64,000 nucleotides of DNA from Nitrospira sp. (GTDB lineage: Bacteria > Nitrospirota > Nitrospiria > Nitrospirales > Nitrospiraceae): assembly GCA_025934915.1 (NCBI GenBank), contig JAICWG010000001.1:1-64000 (forward strand), given 5' to 3'. Within the stretch, counting starts at the first letter, position 1. Each line of letters opens with the position of its first letter. Shown one piece after another: positions 47,031 to 57,612 of the stretch. The notes below the pieces were generated by a model, which made no database searches, was not told the origin of the DNA, and saw only the letters and a program-made list of their open reading frames with translations. A program made the translations under genes and the position numbers.

Positions 47031-48146
47031 CTACAGATCCCACCAATTGAGCAGGATGCTGCAGATCGCGTCGAATACGATCACCAGAAAAATCCCCTGC
47101 ACGACACTGATGGTGGTGTGTCGGCCCACATCGTCCACACCGCCTCTGATCTGAAATCCCTGATAGCAGCCCACCAACGCGATGATCGCCGCGAAGAACG
47201 GCGCCTTCCCTAAGCCGATGAGAAAATGCCGTACCGGAACAGCTTCATCAAATCGAGCGATAAACTCCACGAAACTCACGTTGAGCTCTCCCAAGGCAAT
47301 CAGCATGCCGCCGAACACGCCCACCGCGTCCGCGTACACCGTTAACAGAGGGAGGGCGAGGACCAGGGCCAACGCTCGAGGCAACACGAGCAAATTCATG
47401 GGTGAGATGCCCAATGTTCGCACTGCATCCAATTCTTCCGTCACCTTCATGGTGCCGATCTCAGCCGCATAGGCGGATCCCGAACGACCGGCAATGAGGA
47501 TTGCCACGATCAAAGGGGCAATTTCGCGCAACAGCGAGATGCCGACCAGATCCACGATAAAAATGTTCGTGCCGAACTTACGGAGCTGTTCCGCGCCCTG
47601 ATAGGCAATCACGACACCGACCAGAAACGTCAGCAGGCCGGTGATCGGCAAGGCCCGCACGCCGTCCAGTTCCACGATCCGCAAGAGCGTCCGCCATCGA
47701 ATGGACCGTGGCCGTACCAGCGCGTGGCCGAACGCGATGGTGCTTTCTCCGACGAATGCGAGCGCGCGAATCGCGGACGCTTGTCGAGACTGCACGGCAC
47801 GCGCGAGACTGTCCACCCACCTCGTGTCGACCGAAACCCCTCGCTTGGGCCGGGACCACTGAGCTTCTACTTTCCGGAGCAATTCGGCGAATTCAGGCTT
47901 CAACCCTTGGAGAGCGGTCTGCTGCCCCTTGCTTCGTACGCCGTCGATGCAGCGCTGCAGTATGAGCGCGCCGCCCGTATCCATAGCGGTCACTTCGCCG
48001 GCATCGTAGAGGACGGTGGAGGTTTCAGGCCATCGAATGGCTCTGCCTCCCCGCTCCAGTTGAGATAAGTGTGGAAGGGTCCAAGACCCTCGGCAGTGGA
48101 TCACATTATCTTTGACGGAGATGGTTGCCTCTTCCACTGGGTTCAC
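47031..48146 (-). CDS. mlaE: MlaE-type permease with N-terminal STAS domain
   Basis: A 371-aa protein. Residues about 1-105 form a STAS-like domain (VLYDAGEVTAMDTGGALILQ), and residues 130-370 the MlaE permease with five or six membrane segments. Conserved blocks are ITGLLTFLVGVVIAYQGAEQ, EIAPLIVAILIAGRSGSAYA and AEIGTMKVTEELDA. MlaE with MlaF exports or imports phospholipids to keep outer-membrane asymmetry. The fused STAS domain, which is separate MlaB in E. coli, is common in other phyla. First gene of the operon. Confidence 0.95.
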   Translation of the reverse strand: MNPVEEATISVKDNVIHCRGSWTLPHLSQLERGGRAIRWPETSTVLYDAGEVTAMDTGGALILQRCIDGVRSKGQQTALQGLKPEFAELLRKVEAQWSRPKRGVSVDTRWVDSLARAVQSRQASAIRALAFVGESTIAFGHALVRPRSIRWRTLLRIVELDGVRALPITGLLTFLVGVVIAYQGAEQLRKFGTNIFIVDLVGISLLREIAPLIVAILIAGRSGSAYAAEIGTMKVTEELDAVRTLGISPMNLLVLPRALALVLALPLLTVYADAVGVFGGMLIALGELNVSFVEFIARFDEAVPVRHFLIGLGKAPFFAAIIALVGCYQGFQIRGGVDDVGRHTTISVVQGIFLVIVFDAICSILLNWWDL

Positions 48147-48235
48147 TCCATCGGGTGTCTTGATTCTTTAGGCGATTGAGCATTCCCTCGATCACAATCC
48201 TCTCCGACGACCGCAAGGGCATCGTCATGCTCGAT

Positions 48236-50038
48236 TCAGGTCGCCTCCAGGATGGTTTTGAGCTCGGCCCCGGTAATCACTTCTCGTTCCAATAACAACT
48301 GTGCGCCTTGTTGCAGTGTAGTTTTCCGACCTTCCAACAATCGCCTCACCCGGCCGTACTGCTCGTCAACGATCCGCCGCACTTCGCAATCGATTTCACG
48401 GGCGGTCTCTTCGGAATAATCGCCTTTTTCAGAAGCGACCGGAAGTTGAAGGAATTGAGGCTGTCGCTCCCGTTCCAATGTGATGGTGCCGAGTTTCTCG
48501 CTCATTCCGTAGGCCTTCACCATGCTCTTTGCGATGTCGGTAGCCTTCACAAGATCGTTCTGAGCTCCCGTAGAGGCCTCGCCGAAGATCGTTTCTTCAG
48601 CAATCCGCCCACCGAGCAGCACAGCGACTTTATTCTCCAATTCCGATTTCGTCATCAGAAACCGGTCCTCCGTCGGAAGCTGCAACGTATAGCCGAGCGC
48701 CGCCACGCCGCGAGGAATGATCGAGATCTTCTGCACCTGATCCATCCCCGGCAAAGACATGGCGATGATTGCATGGCCAGTCTCATGATAGGCCACCCGC
48801 TCCTTTTCCATCTTATTCAGGACACGATTTTTCTTTTCCAAGCCGGCGATGACTCGCTCGACCGCCTCCTGTAATTCAGAAAAATCGACCTGATCCTTGC
48901 CACGGCGCACCGCCAGCAACGCCGCTTCATTGATGATGTTGGCCAAATCGGCTCCGGAGAATCCCGGGGTCATCGCTGCGATGTTTTCGAGATCGGCGTC
49001 GTGACCAAGCGCCACCTGTTTGGCATGCACACGAAGAATGGCGAGGCGACCGACCTTGTCCGGACGGTCAACCACCACATGACGATCGAACCGGCCGGCC
49101 CGAAGCAACGCAGGGTCAAGAATCTCGGGTCGATTGGTCGCCGCCATGAGAATGACCCCGATGCGAGGATCGAAGCCATCCATCTCGACCAGCAACTGAT
49201 TGAGCGTTTGCTCCCGCTCCTCATGCCCCATGGGTCCCGCGCCACGCGCTTTTCCGAGCGCATCCAGTTCATCAATGAAAATAATGCAGGGAGCTTTGCC
49301 CTTTGCTTGTTCGAACAGATCACGAACCCGCGCCGCGCCGACCCCGACGAACATTTCGACGAACTCCGAGCCGCTGATGCTGAAGAATGTTACACCGGCC
49401 TCACCGGCCACGGCGCGGGCCAGTAGCGTTTTTCCGGTCCCGGGTGGTCCGACGAGTAAAATTCCCTTAGGAATTTTTCCGCCCAGTTTGGTGAATTTTT
49501 CCGGTGTCTTCAGGAACTCAATGACTTCCTGCAGTTCTTCCTTGGCCTCATCGACCCCGGCGACATCCGCAAACGTCACCTTGATGTCCTTCTCCACATA
49601 GATCTTCGCTTTGGATTGCCCGACCTGCATGAAGCCGCCTTGGGCTTGGCCAAACCGACGAAAGATGAAGAACCAGATCCCGCCAAAGAGGGCGACCGGG
49701 ATGACCCATGACAGGAGATCGCGCCAAAACGTGGATTCAATGACACCGGTAAAAGTCACTCCGTGTCGATTGAGGTCACGGACGAGATCCGGGTCCTCGA
49801 CCCGCACGGTCGCAAAGGCTTTTTGTTCTTTGGATTCACTCTCAGGCTTCAACTTTCCGGTCAGCACTTGGCTGGTCACTGAGACTTCCGCCACCTTCCC
49901 GGCCTCCACCAATCTCTTGAATTCACTGTAGGGAAGTTCTTCGACCTTATTGAGGGCATGAATGAAGTCATGCACGAACACCACCGCCATGACGGCGAGG
50001 AGGATGTACCAAATGGAGAAAGAGACTTTTTTGTTCAT
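48236..50038 (-). CDS. ftsH: ATP-dependent zinc metalloprotease FtsH
   Basis: A 600-aa membrane protease with two N-terminal transmembrane segments ([17 protein letters not shown] and [19 protein letters not shown]). The AAA domain has Walker [14 protein letters not shown] and Walker [13 protein letters not shown], and the second-region-of-homology arginines lie in [11 protein letters not shown]. The zinc site is HETGHAII. It degrades misassembled membrane proteins and some regulators. Normal length for the family; it is a single gene with no obvious operon partners. Confidence 0.97.
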   Translation of the reverse strand: MNKKVSFSIWYILLAVMAVVFVHDFIHALNKVEELPYSEFKRLVEAGKVAEVSVTSQVLTGKLKPESESKEQKAFATVRVEDPDLVRDLNRHGVTFTGVIESTFWRDLLSWVIPVALFGGIWFFIFRRFGQAQGGFMQVGQSKAKIYVEKDIKVTFADVAGVDEAKEELQEVIEFLKTPEKFTKLGGKIPKGILLVGPPGTGKTLLARAVAGEAGVTFFSISGSEFVEMFVGVGAARVRDLFEQAKGKAPCIIFIDELDALGKARGAGPMGHEEREQTLNQLLVEMDGFDPRIGVILMAATNRPEILDPALLRAGRFDRHVVVDRPDKVGRLAILRVHAKQVALGHDADLENIAAMTPGFSGADLANIINEAALLAVRRGKDQVDFSELQEAVERVIAGLEKKNRVLNKMEKERVAYHETGHAIIAMSLPGMDQVQKISIIPRGVAALGYTLQLPTEDRFLMTKSELENKVAVLLGGRIAEETIFGEASTGAQNDLVKATDIAKSMVKAYGMSEKLGTITLERERQPQFLQLPVASEKGDYSEETAREIDCEVRRIVDEQYGRVRRLLEGRKTTLQQGAQLLLEREVITGAELKTILEAT

Positions 50039-50086
50039 CGCCCTCGTTCCTTTCGCACGACAATCAGGATCACGACCGGAGAGCTG

Positions 50087-51073
50087 CTAAAACGCAAAAT
50101 AAGCCCCGAGTCCGAACGATTCGGTCTTCTGCGAATAGAAGAATTGCCCATAGGGATTATATCCATGATAGTAATTGAAGAGAATCCGCATACGCTTAAA
50201 GGAACCGGCCCGAAACATATCGAAGCCCATCAACAGATTCGTGTTGATATACCAATCCTGCGCCTCGACGGACTTAAAGTCCGCCGTCGCGACAGGCGTG
50301 AAGAGAATCGGATTCGTGAGCAGACCAAAGCCATCGAATCGGCCCCATGGGGTTGGTGTCCGCGCTTCGAGTCCCCAGTGCACGGTACCGCGGTCGATCG
50401 TGGACGGTTCGACCTTGATCTTTACATCTCCTCCTCCATACAGACGCAGCCATTTCTGGAAGTCATAAGAGACAATCATATCGACTGCCTCGAACTTGAG
50501 GCCGATCGAGTGAAAATCCGGGTGATTATCTATGAACTCCGCCCCAAGGTGACTGCTCTGGTGATAAAAACGTAGGCGCCCGGACCAGTTTCCCTGACGC
50601 CAGGTCAGCGGGATGCCGACATTAAAATCGACGTTGGTAAACGCGGTATGCGCCGTATCCAAATCAAACTGCGCGAATATTCCAGTGAGGAGACTGACCT
50701 GCCATCCATTACAACCCTGGCGCTTGGTGTAAAACCCGAAATTTTCTCCAAAGCCGACCGATCCGGCGCTCTTAGCGCTCTGCGCAACGTTTGACGTGGT
50801 GGATTGCCAGAGGGCAAAGAACTGCGGCTGTTTCGGATCGGCCAAAAGAGGACGAAAGAGATCGTCCGATGGAAAGACCTCGCTCGTCGCTTTTCCTTCG
50901 GAGAGCTCAGACGCTTGCCGATATCGACAATCCAGCACCTCTTTTATCGCCGGATCATCCGTCTTCTTATCGTTTGAATCGCCCGCGTAGACGTTTCCTC
51001 CCAGCAGACCCATGACGGCCACTATCCCGACGACACATCGATCATACGGAACTCGCCGACCCATGCCGTTCAT
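50087..51073 (-). CDS. DUF1207-like outer-membrane protein
   Basis: A 328-aa exported protein: signal peptide (CVVGIVAVMGLLGGNVYA), then a region typical of an outer-membrane beta-barrel. The stretch WSGRLRFYHQSSHLGAEFID and the final YSQKTESFGLGAYFAF suggest the DUF1207 family of surface proteins of unknown function. The barrel ends in Phe, as outer-membrane proteins usually do. The start is taken at ATG 51073; a TTG 27 bp upstream is possible. Confidence 0.75.
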   Translation of the reverse strand: MNGMGRRVPYDRCVVGIVAVMGLLGGNVYAGDSNDKKTDDPAIKEVLDCRYRQASELSEGKATSEVFPSDDLFRPLLADPKQPQFFALWQSTTSNVAQSAKSAGSVGFGENFGFYTKRQGCNGWQVSLLTGIFAQFDLDTAHTAFTNVDFNVGIPLTWRQGNWSGRLRFYHQSSHLGAEFIDNHPDFHSIGLKFEAVDMIVSYDFQKWLRLYGGGDVKIKVEPSTIDRGTVHWGLEARTPTPWGRFDGFGLLTNPILFTPVATADFKSVEAQDWYINTNLLMGFDMFRAGSFKRMRILFNYYHGYNPYGQFFYSQKTESFGLGAYFAF

Positions 51074-51236
51074 CCCATTCGACGTTCTTGTGTGATGCAA
51101 ACCCAGCGCGTTTCCAATAGCATATTTCCAGTGAGAAATTCACATGGTTTCCTCGCGCATCGCAGCCGGTCGGTGGAGACTTCTTCAATCATGTTGGGAT
51201 AACGATAGATGTGATGGGTGTGCAAGGAACGAATGA

Positions 51237-53666
51237 TCAGCCTGGAGCATTCGTCGCCGACCGTGTCTTTCCCATGAAGCTTTTGCTCACATCCCATTTC
51301 CATTGGCGGATCTCCGGCAGGTCTTCTCCGTGCTTCCTGATGTATTCCTTATGCTCGATCCGCTTGTCGCGGATGGCCTGTTTGGCATAGGCCGCCGCCG
51401 ATCCCAAGCCGACGCGTTCGATCACGTCGGCGGCAAGATGATACCGGTCCATATCGTTCCGAAATACCATGTCGAACGGCGTGGTGGTCGTGCCCTCTTC
51501 TTTGTAACCCCGCACGTGCAGATTCTTGTGATTGGTCCGTCGGTAGGTGAGCCGATGAATCAGCCAGGGATAGCCGTGATACGCGAAGATGATCGGCTTG
51601 TCGGTGGTGAAGAACGTATCAAAATGCTTATCCGGTAACCCGTGCGGATGCTCGTTCTTGTCTTGCAACTTCATCAGATCGACCACATTGACGACCCGGA
51701 TCTTGAGCGACGGCACATATTCGCGCAACAGTTGCACAGCCGCGAGCGTCTCCAGCGTGGGCACATCGCCGGCGCATCCCATTACCACATCCGGCTCCCC
51801 GCCCTTGTCGTTGCTCGCCCATTCCCAAATGCCGATGCCGGCCGAGCAATGTTTCACCGCCGCATCCATGTCGAGATACTGCAGAGCCGGCTGCTTGCCG
51901 GCGACGATCACGTTCACGTAATCGCGGCTGCGCAGGCAGTGGTCCATGACCGACAACAGACAATTGGCATCCGGCGGCAGATAGACTCGGATCACGTCGG
52001 CCTTCTTGTTCACGACATGGTCGATGAACCCCGGATCTTGATGTGAGAATCCATTGTGATCCTGCCTCCAGACGTGAGATGTCAGCAAATAGTTCAATGA
52101 CGCGATGGGCCGCCGCCAAGAAATCTCATGCGCGGTCTTGAGCCACTTGGCATGTTGGTTGAACATCGAATCGACAATATGGACGAAGGCTTCGTAGGTC
52201 GTGAACAGTCCGTGCCGGCCCGTGAGCAGATACCCTTCGAGCCAACCCTGGCACGTATGTTCGCTCAGGATTTCCATCGAGCGGCCGTCCGGAGCGAGGT
52301 GATCATCGTCCGGCTTTCGTTCCGCCATCCAGGCACGGTCCGAGACATCCAGCACGGCGCCGAGCCGGTTCGAGGTCAGCTCATCGGGAGCCATGATACG
52401 GAAATTCCGGTTGCGCATGCTCTTGGTAATCGTGTCGCGTAAAAATGCGCCCAGTACCTTGGTCGCCTCGTCGACGACGGCTCCTGGCATCGACACGTCC
52501 ACGGCATAGTCACGAAAATCGGGGAGACGAAGGTCCCGTAGCAGCAGTCCGCCGTTGGCATGCAGGTTGGCCCCCATCCGACGCTGACCCGCCGGCGCGA
52601 GCGCGGCCAGCTCCGGCATCAATGTACCGTCTGCATCGAACAACTCATCCGGCCGATAGCTCTTCATCCAGGATTCCAAGAGCCCGATATGGGCCGGTTT
52701 GGATGCCATCTCCGCCATCGGCACCTGGTGTGATCTCCAAGAGCCTTCGGTTTTCTTGCCGTCGACCTCCTTGGGGCCGGTCCATCCTTTGGGGCTGCGC
52801 AAGACGATCACCGGCCACCGTGGTCGAGTGGGAGACCCGTTGCCTTTCGATGCGGACTGACGGGCCTCCTGCTGAATCGTCTTGATACGCGCCAGTGCCG
52901 TATCCAGCGTGGTCGCCATCGCATGGTGCATCGGCTCCGGCTCTGAGCCCTCAACATAGTAGGGTTCGTAACCGTATCCAACGAGCAAGCTGTGCAGCTC
53001 GTCATGACTGATCCGTGCCAGGACGGTCGGATTCGCAATCTTATAGCCGTTCAAGTGCAGGATCGGCAGCACGGCTCCGTCGGTGACGGGGTTGAGGAAT
53101 TTGTTCGAATGCCAGGAAGCGGCCAGTGGACCTGTCTCCGCCTCTCCGTCGCCGATGACACAGGCCACGATCAAGTCTGGATTGTCGAAAGCGGCCCCAT
53201 AGGCATGAGACAGCGCGTACCCCAATTCTCCGCCTTCGTGGATCGAGCCTGGCGTCTCGGGCGCGACGTGACTCGGGATTCCACCGGGGAAGGAAAATTG
53301 CCGAAACAGGCGCTTCATGCCTTCCGCGTCCTGACTCACGTCCGGGTACACCTCGCTGTAAGTGCCTTCGAGATAGACGTTCGCCACGGCCGCTGGACCG
53401 CCATGGCCGGGCCCGCAAATGAAGATCATGTTCAGGTCGTCCTGTTTGATGACCCGATTCAGATGGACATAGATGAAATTTAGTCCCGGTGTCGTGCCCC
53501 AATGACCCAGCAGGCGAGGCTTGATGTGCCCGAGCGTCAATGGCTGCCGCAGCAGCGGATTGTCGAGCAGATAGATCTGTCCTACCGAGAGGTAATTGGC
53601 GGCCCGCCAATAGGCATCCATCTGCTTCAGTAAGCCGGCATTCAATGGTGGTGTCTGTTCCTTCAT
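51237..53666 (-). CDS. xfp: Phosphoketolase
   Basis: A 809-aa xylulose-5-phosphate/fructose-6-phosphate phosphoketolase, which splits a sugar phosphate with inorganic phosphate to give acetyl phosphate. Thiamine diphosphate binding is seen in [19 protein letters not shown], and family blocks include [33 protein letters not shown] and [15 protein letters not shown]. It is downstream of and co-directional with the acetate kinase gene (9-12 bp gap), making an ATP-yielding acetyl-phosphate to acetate route. The second Met of the pair fits the GGAG spacing best. Confidence 0.96.
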   Translation of the reverse strand: MKEQTPPLNAGLLKQMDAYWRAANYLSVGQIYLLDNPLLRQPLTLGHIKPRLLGHWGTTPGLNFIYVHLNRVIKQDDLNMIFICGPGHGGPAAVANVYLEGTYSEVYPDVSQDAEGMKRLFRQFSFPGGIPSHVAPETPGSIHEGGELGYALSHAYGAAFDNPDLIVACVIGDGEAETGPLAASWHSNKFLNPVTDGAVLPILHLNGYKIANPTVLARISHDELHSLLVGYGYEPYYVEGSEPEPMHHAMATTLDTALARIKTIQQEARQSASKGNGSPTRPRWPVIVLRSPKGWTGPKEVDGKKTEGSWRSHQVPMAEMASKPAHIGLLESWMKSYRPDELFDADGTLMPELAALAPAGQRRMGANLHANGGLLLRDLRLPDFRDYAVDVSMPGAVVDEATKVLGAFLRDTITKSMRNRNFRIMAPDELTSNRLGAVLDVSDRAWMAERKPDDDHLAPDGRSMEILSEHTCQGWLEGYLLTGRHGLFTTYEAFVHIVDSMFNQHAKWLKTAHEISWRRPIASLNYLLTSHVWRQDHNGFSHQDPGFIDHVVNKKADVIRVYLPPDANCLLSVMDHCLRSRDYVNVIVAGKQPALQYLDMDAAVKHCSAGIGIWEWASNDKGGEPDVVMGCAGDVPTLETLAAVQLLREYVPSLKIRVVNVVDLMKLQDKNEHPHGLPDKHFDTFFTTDKPIIFAYHGYPWLIHRLTYRRTNHKNLHVRGYKEEGTTTTPFDMVFRNDMDRYHLAADVIERVGLGSAAAYAKQAIRDKRIEHKEYIRKHGEDLPEIRQWKWDVSKSFMGKTRSATNAPG

Positions 53667-53678
53667 CATAATCTCCTC

Positions 53679-54890
53679 TCAGCGATCCCTATTCTCCTTG
53701 TCAAGTAACCGAACAACGGACTCGGCAATTTCGCGTTCTTCATCAGTGGAAATCACGCGCACTCTCACTCGGCTTTCTTCGGATGAAATGACCGGTTGAT
53801 TAGTTTCATTGGCGGGTTCGTTGACGACGATACCCAGAAATGCCAATCCGGCGCAGATGCGCGCTCGAATCGCGGGAGCATGCTCTCCGATCCCGGCACT
53901 GAAGATCAACGAATCGACTCCTTCCAACACCGCAGCCAATGCACCGATCCCTTTTCTGGCATGATAACAAAACAACTCTATCGCCTCGGCCGCTCGTGAA
54001 TCACTCTCTTCTTGCTTGAGTAAGTCCCGCATATCGGAACTGATCTCCGAGACCCCGAGCAAGCCCGATTCGGTATTCACCATCTCGTGAAACCGCTCCA
54101 CGGTCATCCCTTCCGTGCGAGCCAAATAGGAAATGATCCCTGGATCGAGGTCGCCTGATCGACGACTCATGGGTAAGCCGGAGGCGGGGGTGAAGCCCAT
54201 CGTCGTATCCAACGCCTGCCCATTCTTGACCGCCGCCATGCTGGCGCCGTTTCCGAGGTGCGCGAGAATGACGCGGCCCTCGGCCTCGACCGGCCCGCCC
54301 ACCCTTGCCAATTCTCTCATAAGAAACGCGTACGACAACCCGTGAAACCCATAGCGCTGAATACCCAGCTTTTCATACCGCCTCGGAATCGGCAGCAGGT
54401 GCGCAACCCGCGGCATATCCCGGTGAAATGCCGTATCGAAACAGGCGATTTGGCTAAGGGTGGAATCATACCGACGAAACGATTCGATCAAGGCAATTTC
54501 CGCCGGCAGATGGTCAGGGCTGTAAGGGCATAGCCGACGAAGCTCCGCCAACAACTCGGGCGTTACTCGTTCGGGTCTGCTATAGGTCCTCCCACCATGG
54601 ACGACACGATGCCCGACAGCACAGAGACGCCCGCTACCGACCTGCTGCTCCAACCATTCGGTGATAAACCCGACGCAGGCCCTATGGTCCGGTGCGTGAA
54701 TGTCCCGACGACTCGATTGCTGCGTGGCCGCGTCGGTGACAACCATCTCGCTATTCGGCAGACCGATCCGATCGGTCATGCCGCGCGTCACCGGCACCGA
54801 GGGATCCTCCGCTTGAAATAGAGCAAACTTGATGCTGGACGATCCGCCGTTGATCGTGAGAATGAACGGGCTCTGATCCAGTCGATTCAT
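53679..54890 (-). CDS. ackA: Acetate kinase
   Basis: A 403-aa kinase that converts acetyl phosphate and ADP to acetate and ATP. Family motifs: LTINGGSSSIKFALF (N-terminal, acetate-binding side), HRVVHGG, FDTAFHRDMP, RYGFHGLSYAF, HLGNGASMAAVKNG and FSAGIGEHAPAIRARIC. The start at 54890 (MNRLDQ) is chosen for a normal N-terminus; two earlier Met codons are possible. It precedes the phosphoketolase gene in the same operon. Confidence 0.96.
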   Translation of the reverse strand: MNRLDQSPFILTINGGSSSIKFALFQAEDPSVPVTRGMTDRIGLPNSEMVVTDAATQQSSRRDIHAPDHRACVGFITEWLEQQVGSGRLCAVGHRVVHGGRTYSRPERVTPELLAELRRLCPYSPDHLPAEIALIESFRRYDSTLSQIACFDTAFHRDMPRVAHLLPIPRRYEKLGIQRYGFHGLSYAFLMRELARVGGPVEAEGRVILAHLGNGASMAAVKNGQALDTTMGFTPASGLPMSRRSGDLDPGIISYLARTEGMTVERFHEMVNTESGLLGVSEISSDMRDLLKQEESDSRAAEAIELFCYHARKGIGALAAVLEGVDSLIFSAGIGEHAPAIRARICAGLAFLGIVVNEPANETNQPVISSEESRVRVRVISTDEEREIAESVVRLLDKENRDR

Positions 54891-54981
54891 GTTGTCAGCC
54901 ATCTCGACAGCGCATTGCAAGGAGGTCTAAAGTTCAAAGGCACCCGCAGCTTCCATTACTTAATAACGAAGGAGTGTACCG

Positions 54982-55623
54982 ATGCATGACTGGGTTACCT
55001 ATGCCCACAATGCCACGTCATTGTTCGTCATCGCAAATCCGATCGGAGCCACGCCGCTTTTTATAAGCCTGACCAACCGACAAACCGAGGAACAGAGGCG
55101 ACACACGGCGCGTCTCACTGCAACAACGGTGGTGATCGTCCTCATAACAGCCATGTTCCTGGGAGAGGTCATCCTCCATTCTTTTGGAATTCGTATGGCC
55201 TCATTCCGCGCCGGCGGGGGAATTCTTATCCTCTTGATGGCCATCGCTATGCTGCAAGCTCGACCGAGCCCGACCCGTCACACGGCGGAAGAGTCGAAGG
55301 AGGCGGCAGTACGTGACGAAGTGGCCGTCGTTCCTTTGGGCATTCCGCTTGTGGCAGGACCCGGCGCGATCAGCACCGTGATCATTTATGCCGACCAGGC
55401 TACCACCTGGTTTGATATGGTCATGCTTTGTCTCACGGTCCTCTGCATCGCCGGCTCGGTGTGGATCGCGCTGCGCCTGTCGGACCGCATTCGAGCCATG
55501 TTGGGCACGACAGGCATCAACATCGTCACCCGCTTGTTGGGATTGATACTGGCGGCCGTGGGAGTCGAATTTCTCACCGATGGCTTGACCCAGCTGCTAC
55601 CGGGCCTGGCAACCCAGAAATAA
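54982..55623 (+). CDS. MarC-family membrane protein
   Basis: A 213-aa integral membrane protein with about six hydrophobic segments. Family blocks are SLFVIANPIGATPLFISLT, the PLGIPLVAGPGAISTVI motif and GINIVTRLLGLILAAVGVEF. The MarC family is of unknown function, formerly linked to antibiotic resistance. It is divergent from the acetate kinase gene and ends opposite the Rnk-like gene, with a 9-bp hairpin between them. Confidence 0.92.
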   Translation: MHDWVTYAHNATSLFVIANPIGATPLFISLTNRQTEEQRRHTARLTATTVVIVLITAMFLGEVILHSFGIRMASFRAGGGILILLMAIAMLQARPSPTRHTAEESKEAAVRDEVAVVPLGIPLVAGPGAISTVIIYADQATTWFDMVMLCLTVLCIAGSVWIALRLSDRIRAMLGTTGINIVTRLLGLILAAVGVEFLTDGLTQLLPGLATQK

Positions 55624-55645
55624 TCCGTTCGATCCACCTGTGAAC

Positions 55646-55671
55646 GAACGTCGGCTGTTCTTCCGACGTTC
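55646..55671. terminator. Hairpin between convergent marC and rnk genes
   Basis: GAACGTCGG-CTGTTCTT-CCGACGTTC is a perfect 9-bp stem with an 8-base loop placed between two convergent genes. It could end transcription from both sides, although it has no T-run. Confidence 0.5.
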
Positions 55672-55745
55672 ACCATGAGACGCTCATAGTCAGTTGAGAC
55701 AACATCCACCTTCCCGTATATCCCGGCACGACTCACGCGCAACTG

Positions 55746-56159
55746 TTACAAATCATAACGTCCGGCTGCTTCGGGCTGATAAAGAATTTCTTCGATCCGC
55801 ACCTTGCGTGTCCCGGCCGGCACGAGCCAGTCCACCGTATCACCCACCCGGTAGCCGAGGATGGCGGTGCCGATGGGAGCAAGAATCGAGATTCGATTCT
55901 TCTCAATATCGGCATCTGACGGGAACACAAGGGTATAACTTTTCTCCTCGCCCGTCTCCATATCCTTGAGGCGAACTTGAGAATTCATCGTGACCACGCT
56001 ATCAGGAATTGCGGTAGGCTCTACGATATGGGCCCTGTCCAGCTCATTCTGTAAACTCTCCAGATATCCCCGGTCCCGCTCCTTGAAACTGATCCCTACT
56101 TCCAGCAGTTCCTTCAGGCGAATCAGGTCGAATTTGGTGATGTAAATGTCCCGAGATTC
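55746..56159 (-). CDS. rnk: Rnk/GreA-like transcription factor
   Basis: A 137-aa protein: an N-terminal coiled-coil-forming part (DIYITKFDLIRLKELLEVGI, then DRGYLESLQNELDRAHI) and a C-terminal GreA/GreB FKBP-like domain (VRLKDMETGEEKSYTLVFP, then PIGTAILGYRVGDTVDW). This matches Rnk, the regulator of nucleoside diphosphate kinase, which binds RNA polymerase near the secondary channel. The start at 56159 gives MESRDIYIT; the upstream 16 codons are unlikely. Confidence 0.9.
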   Translation of the reverse strand, partial: ESRDIYITKFDLIRLKELLEVGISFKERDRGYLESLQNELDRAHIVEPTAIPDSVVTMNSQVRLKDMETGEEKSYTLVFPSDADIEKNRISILAPIGTAILGYRVGDTVDWLVPAGTRKVRIEEILYQPEAAGRYDL

Positions 56160-56326
56160 CATGTCTATGCTCCTTATGTTCGTGAGTCCGCCTCGCCGGA
56201 ACCACACGACGAAAGTCCGGCGAAAACTTCGACGTCCTCTCGGAAAGATCAGACGCGATCATGCACCGTCAATTGCCGCAGTTGCTCCGTCATCGATTGA
56301 GAAACCCCCGTTGCTGCATTCCTTTG

Positions 56327-56821
56327 TTATGGCTCTGCCACCGATAGCGGCATCATGCGGCTATGGTCAGCGGTGAACTTCGGGCTTCGGACCGTGAGCA
56401 CGGGACAGGGAGCCTGCCGAAGCACGGATTCAGCCACACTGCCGTACCGCAAACGCGTCAGCCCACGTCGTCCGTGGGTGCCCATGACGATCAAATCGCA
56501 ACACTGCCCACGAGCATAGGTCACAATCAACTCCGATGGAATCCCCCCGAGCACGACCGACCCTGCCGCCAGACCGCGCACCCTCACCACTTGCGCAAGG
56601 CCATCCAGTTGAGTCTCCCAGTGCGTCCGCTTCTGGACTTCCTGCTCGATCCGACCCAACCCCAATTCCAGATCGAAGTAGATCGGTTCCAATATATGGA
56701 CGATCGTGAGTTTGGCTCCAAATCGATCGACCACCTGAATCGCATACTCCAGCGCATCAAGGGACGGACTCGAGAAGTCGACCGGCACCAGCACATGCCG
56801 GATGCGCGGTGGTACGTCCAC
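56327..56821 (-). CDS. Universal stress protein
   Basis: A 164-aa UspA-family protein with the fold opening RHVLVPVDFSSPSLDALEYA and the nucleotide-binding signature VMGTHGRRGLTRLRYGSVAE. It is of the ATP-binding type. Its start overlaps the end of the next stress-protein gene by 65 bp, unusual for functional genes, so one of the two ends may be annotated too long. Role: stress or energy response. Confidence 0.9.
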   Translation of the reverse strand: MDVPPRIRHVLVPVDFSSPSLDALEYAIQVVDRFGAKLTIVHILEPIYFDLELGLGRIEQEVQKRTHWETQLDGLAQVVRVRGLAAGSVVLGGIPSELIVTYARGQCCDLIVMGTHGRRGLTRLRYGSVAESVLRQAPCPVLTVRSPKFTADHSRMMPLSVAEP

Positions 56822-57278
56822 ATCCTTTTCGCCATGGATTAGGGGCGACTCGGACTGTCAGCGTCGGACAAGGCACCTGCTTGATGACACGCTCCGCCGT
56901 GCTGCCCAGCATGATATGATCCAGTCCGGTCCTCCCATGGGTGCCGACGACGACAAGGTCGGCTCGCTGTTCGAGCGCAGTCTGCCCGATCTGGTCGCTG
57001 GGAATGCCTTCGCGCAGATGCCGATCCACGTCCAGCCCTTCCTGTTTCACACGAGTCGCCAGGTCACCCAAGAGCCGCTCCGCCTCCTTCCGCCTCATCT
57101 CCAGCAGCGGATCGCCGAACGGCGCATCGAACTCCAACCCCCGCAACATCTCGACCACGTACAACACGTCCACATGCGCGGACCAGGCGCGGGCGACACA
57201 CAAGCCGTAATTCAACGGCGCGGCGCATGCGGAAAAATCCGTGGCGACGAGGATCCGATTAATCAACAGATCGTTCAT
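56757..57278 (-). CDS. Universal stress protein
   Basis: A 173-aa UspA-family protein starting at ATG 57278, right after AAAGGAGTC. It has RILVATDFSACAAPLNYGLC and the ATP-binding motif VVGTHGRTGLDHIMLGSTAE. The conserved domain ends near CPTLTVRVAPNP; the last 25 residues, which overlap the downstream stress-protein gene, look unlike the family and may be read-through past an eroded stop. It forms an operon with that gene. Confidence 0.9.
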   Translation of the reverse strand: MNDLLINRILVATDFSACAAPLNYGLCVARAWSAHVDVLYVVEMLRGLEFDAPFGDPLLEMRRKEAERLLGDLATRVKQEGLDVDRHLREGIPSDQIGQTALEQRADLVVVGTHGRTGLDHIMLGSTAERVIKQVPCPTLTVRVAPNPWRKGCGRTTAHPACAGAGRLLESVP

Positions 57279-57612
57279 GCAGACTCCTTTGTTTGCGTGC
57301 CGTCCACCGCTCCTCGGCGTCCAAGAACCAACGGAATGGTCAGTATAGGGCAAACGGCGATTCGCATAACATTACTCCATCCTGCCGCCAAGAAATATGG
57401 CATAGTTGAGTCGATATTATCCAACGCTCAGCGCTCAATCGTCCTGCAAGGAGATACAGCGTCCTCTCCAGCAAGACAAATGCCGGGACACAAGTCTCAC
57501 GCCTGAGCTCGATCATGCATCTTCACCGCACCCGATCAGGCAGTGCGGCTATATATAATAATTTGTCGATTGTTCCCATTCGCAGCATACAGACTTCTCG
57601 CCGTGGGGCGAT

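Noticed and set aside
46095-47213. 372-codon plus-strand ORF
   Set aside because: Antisense to the MlaF and MlaE genes.
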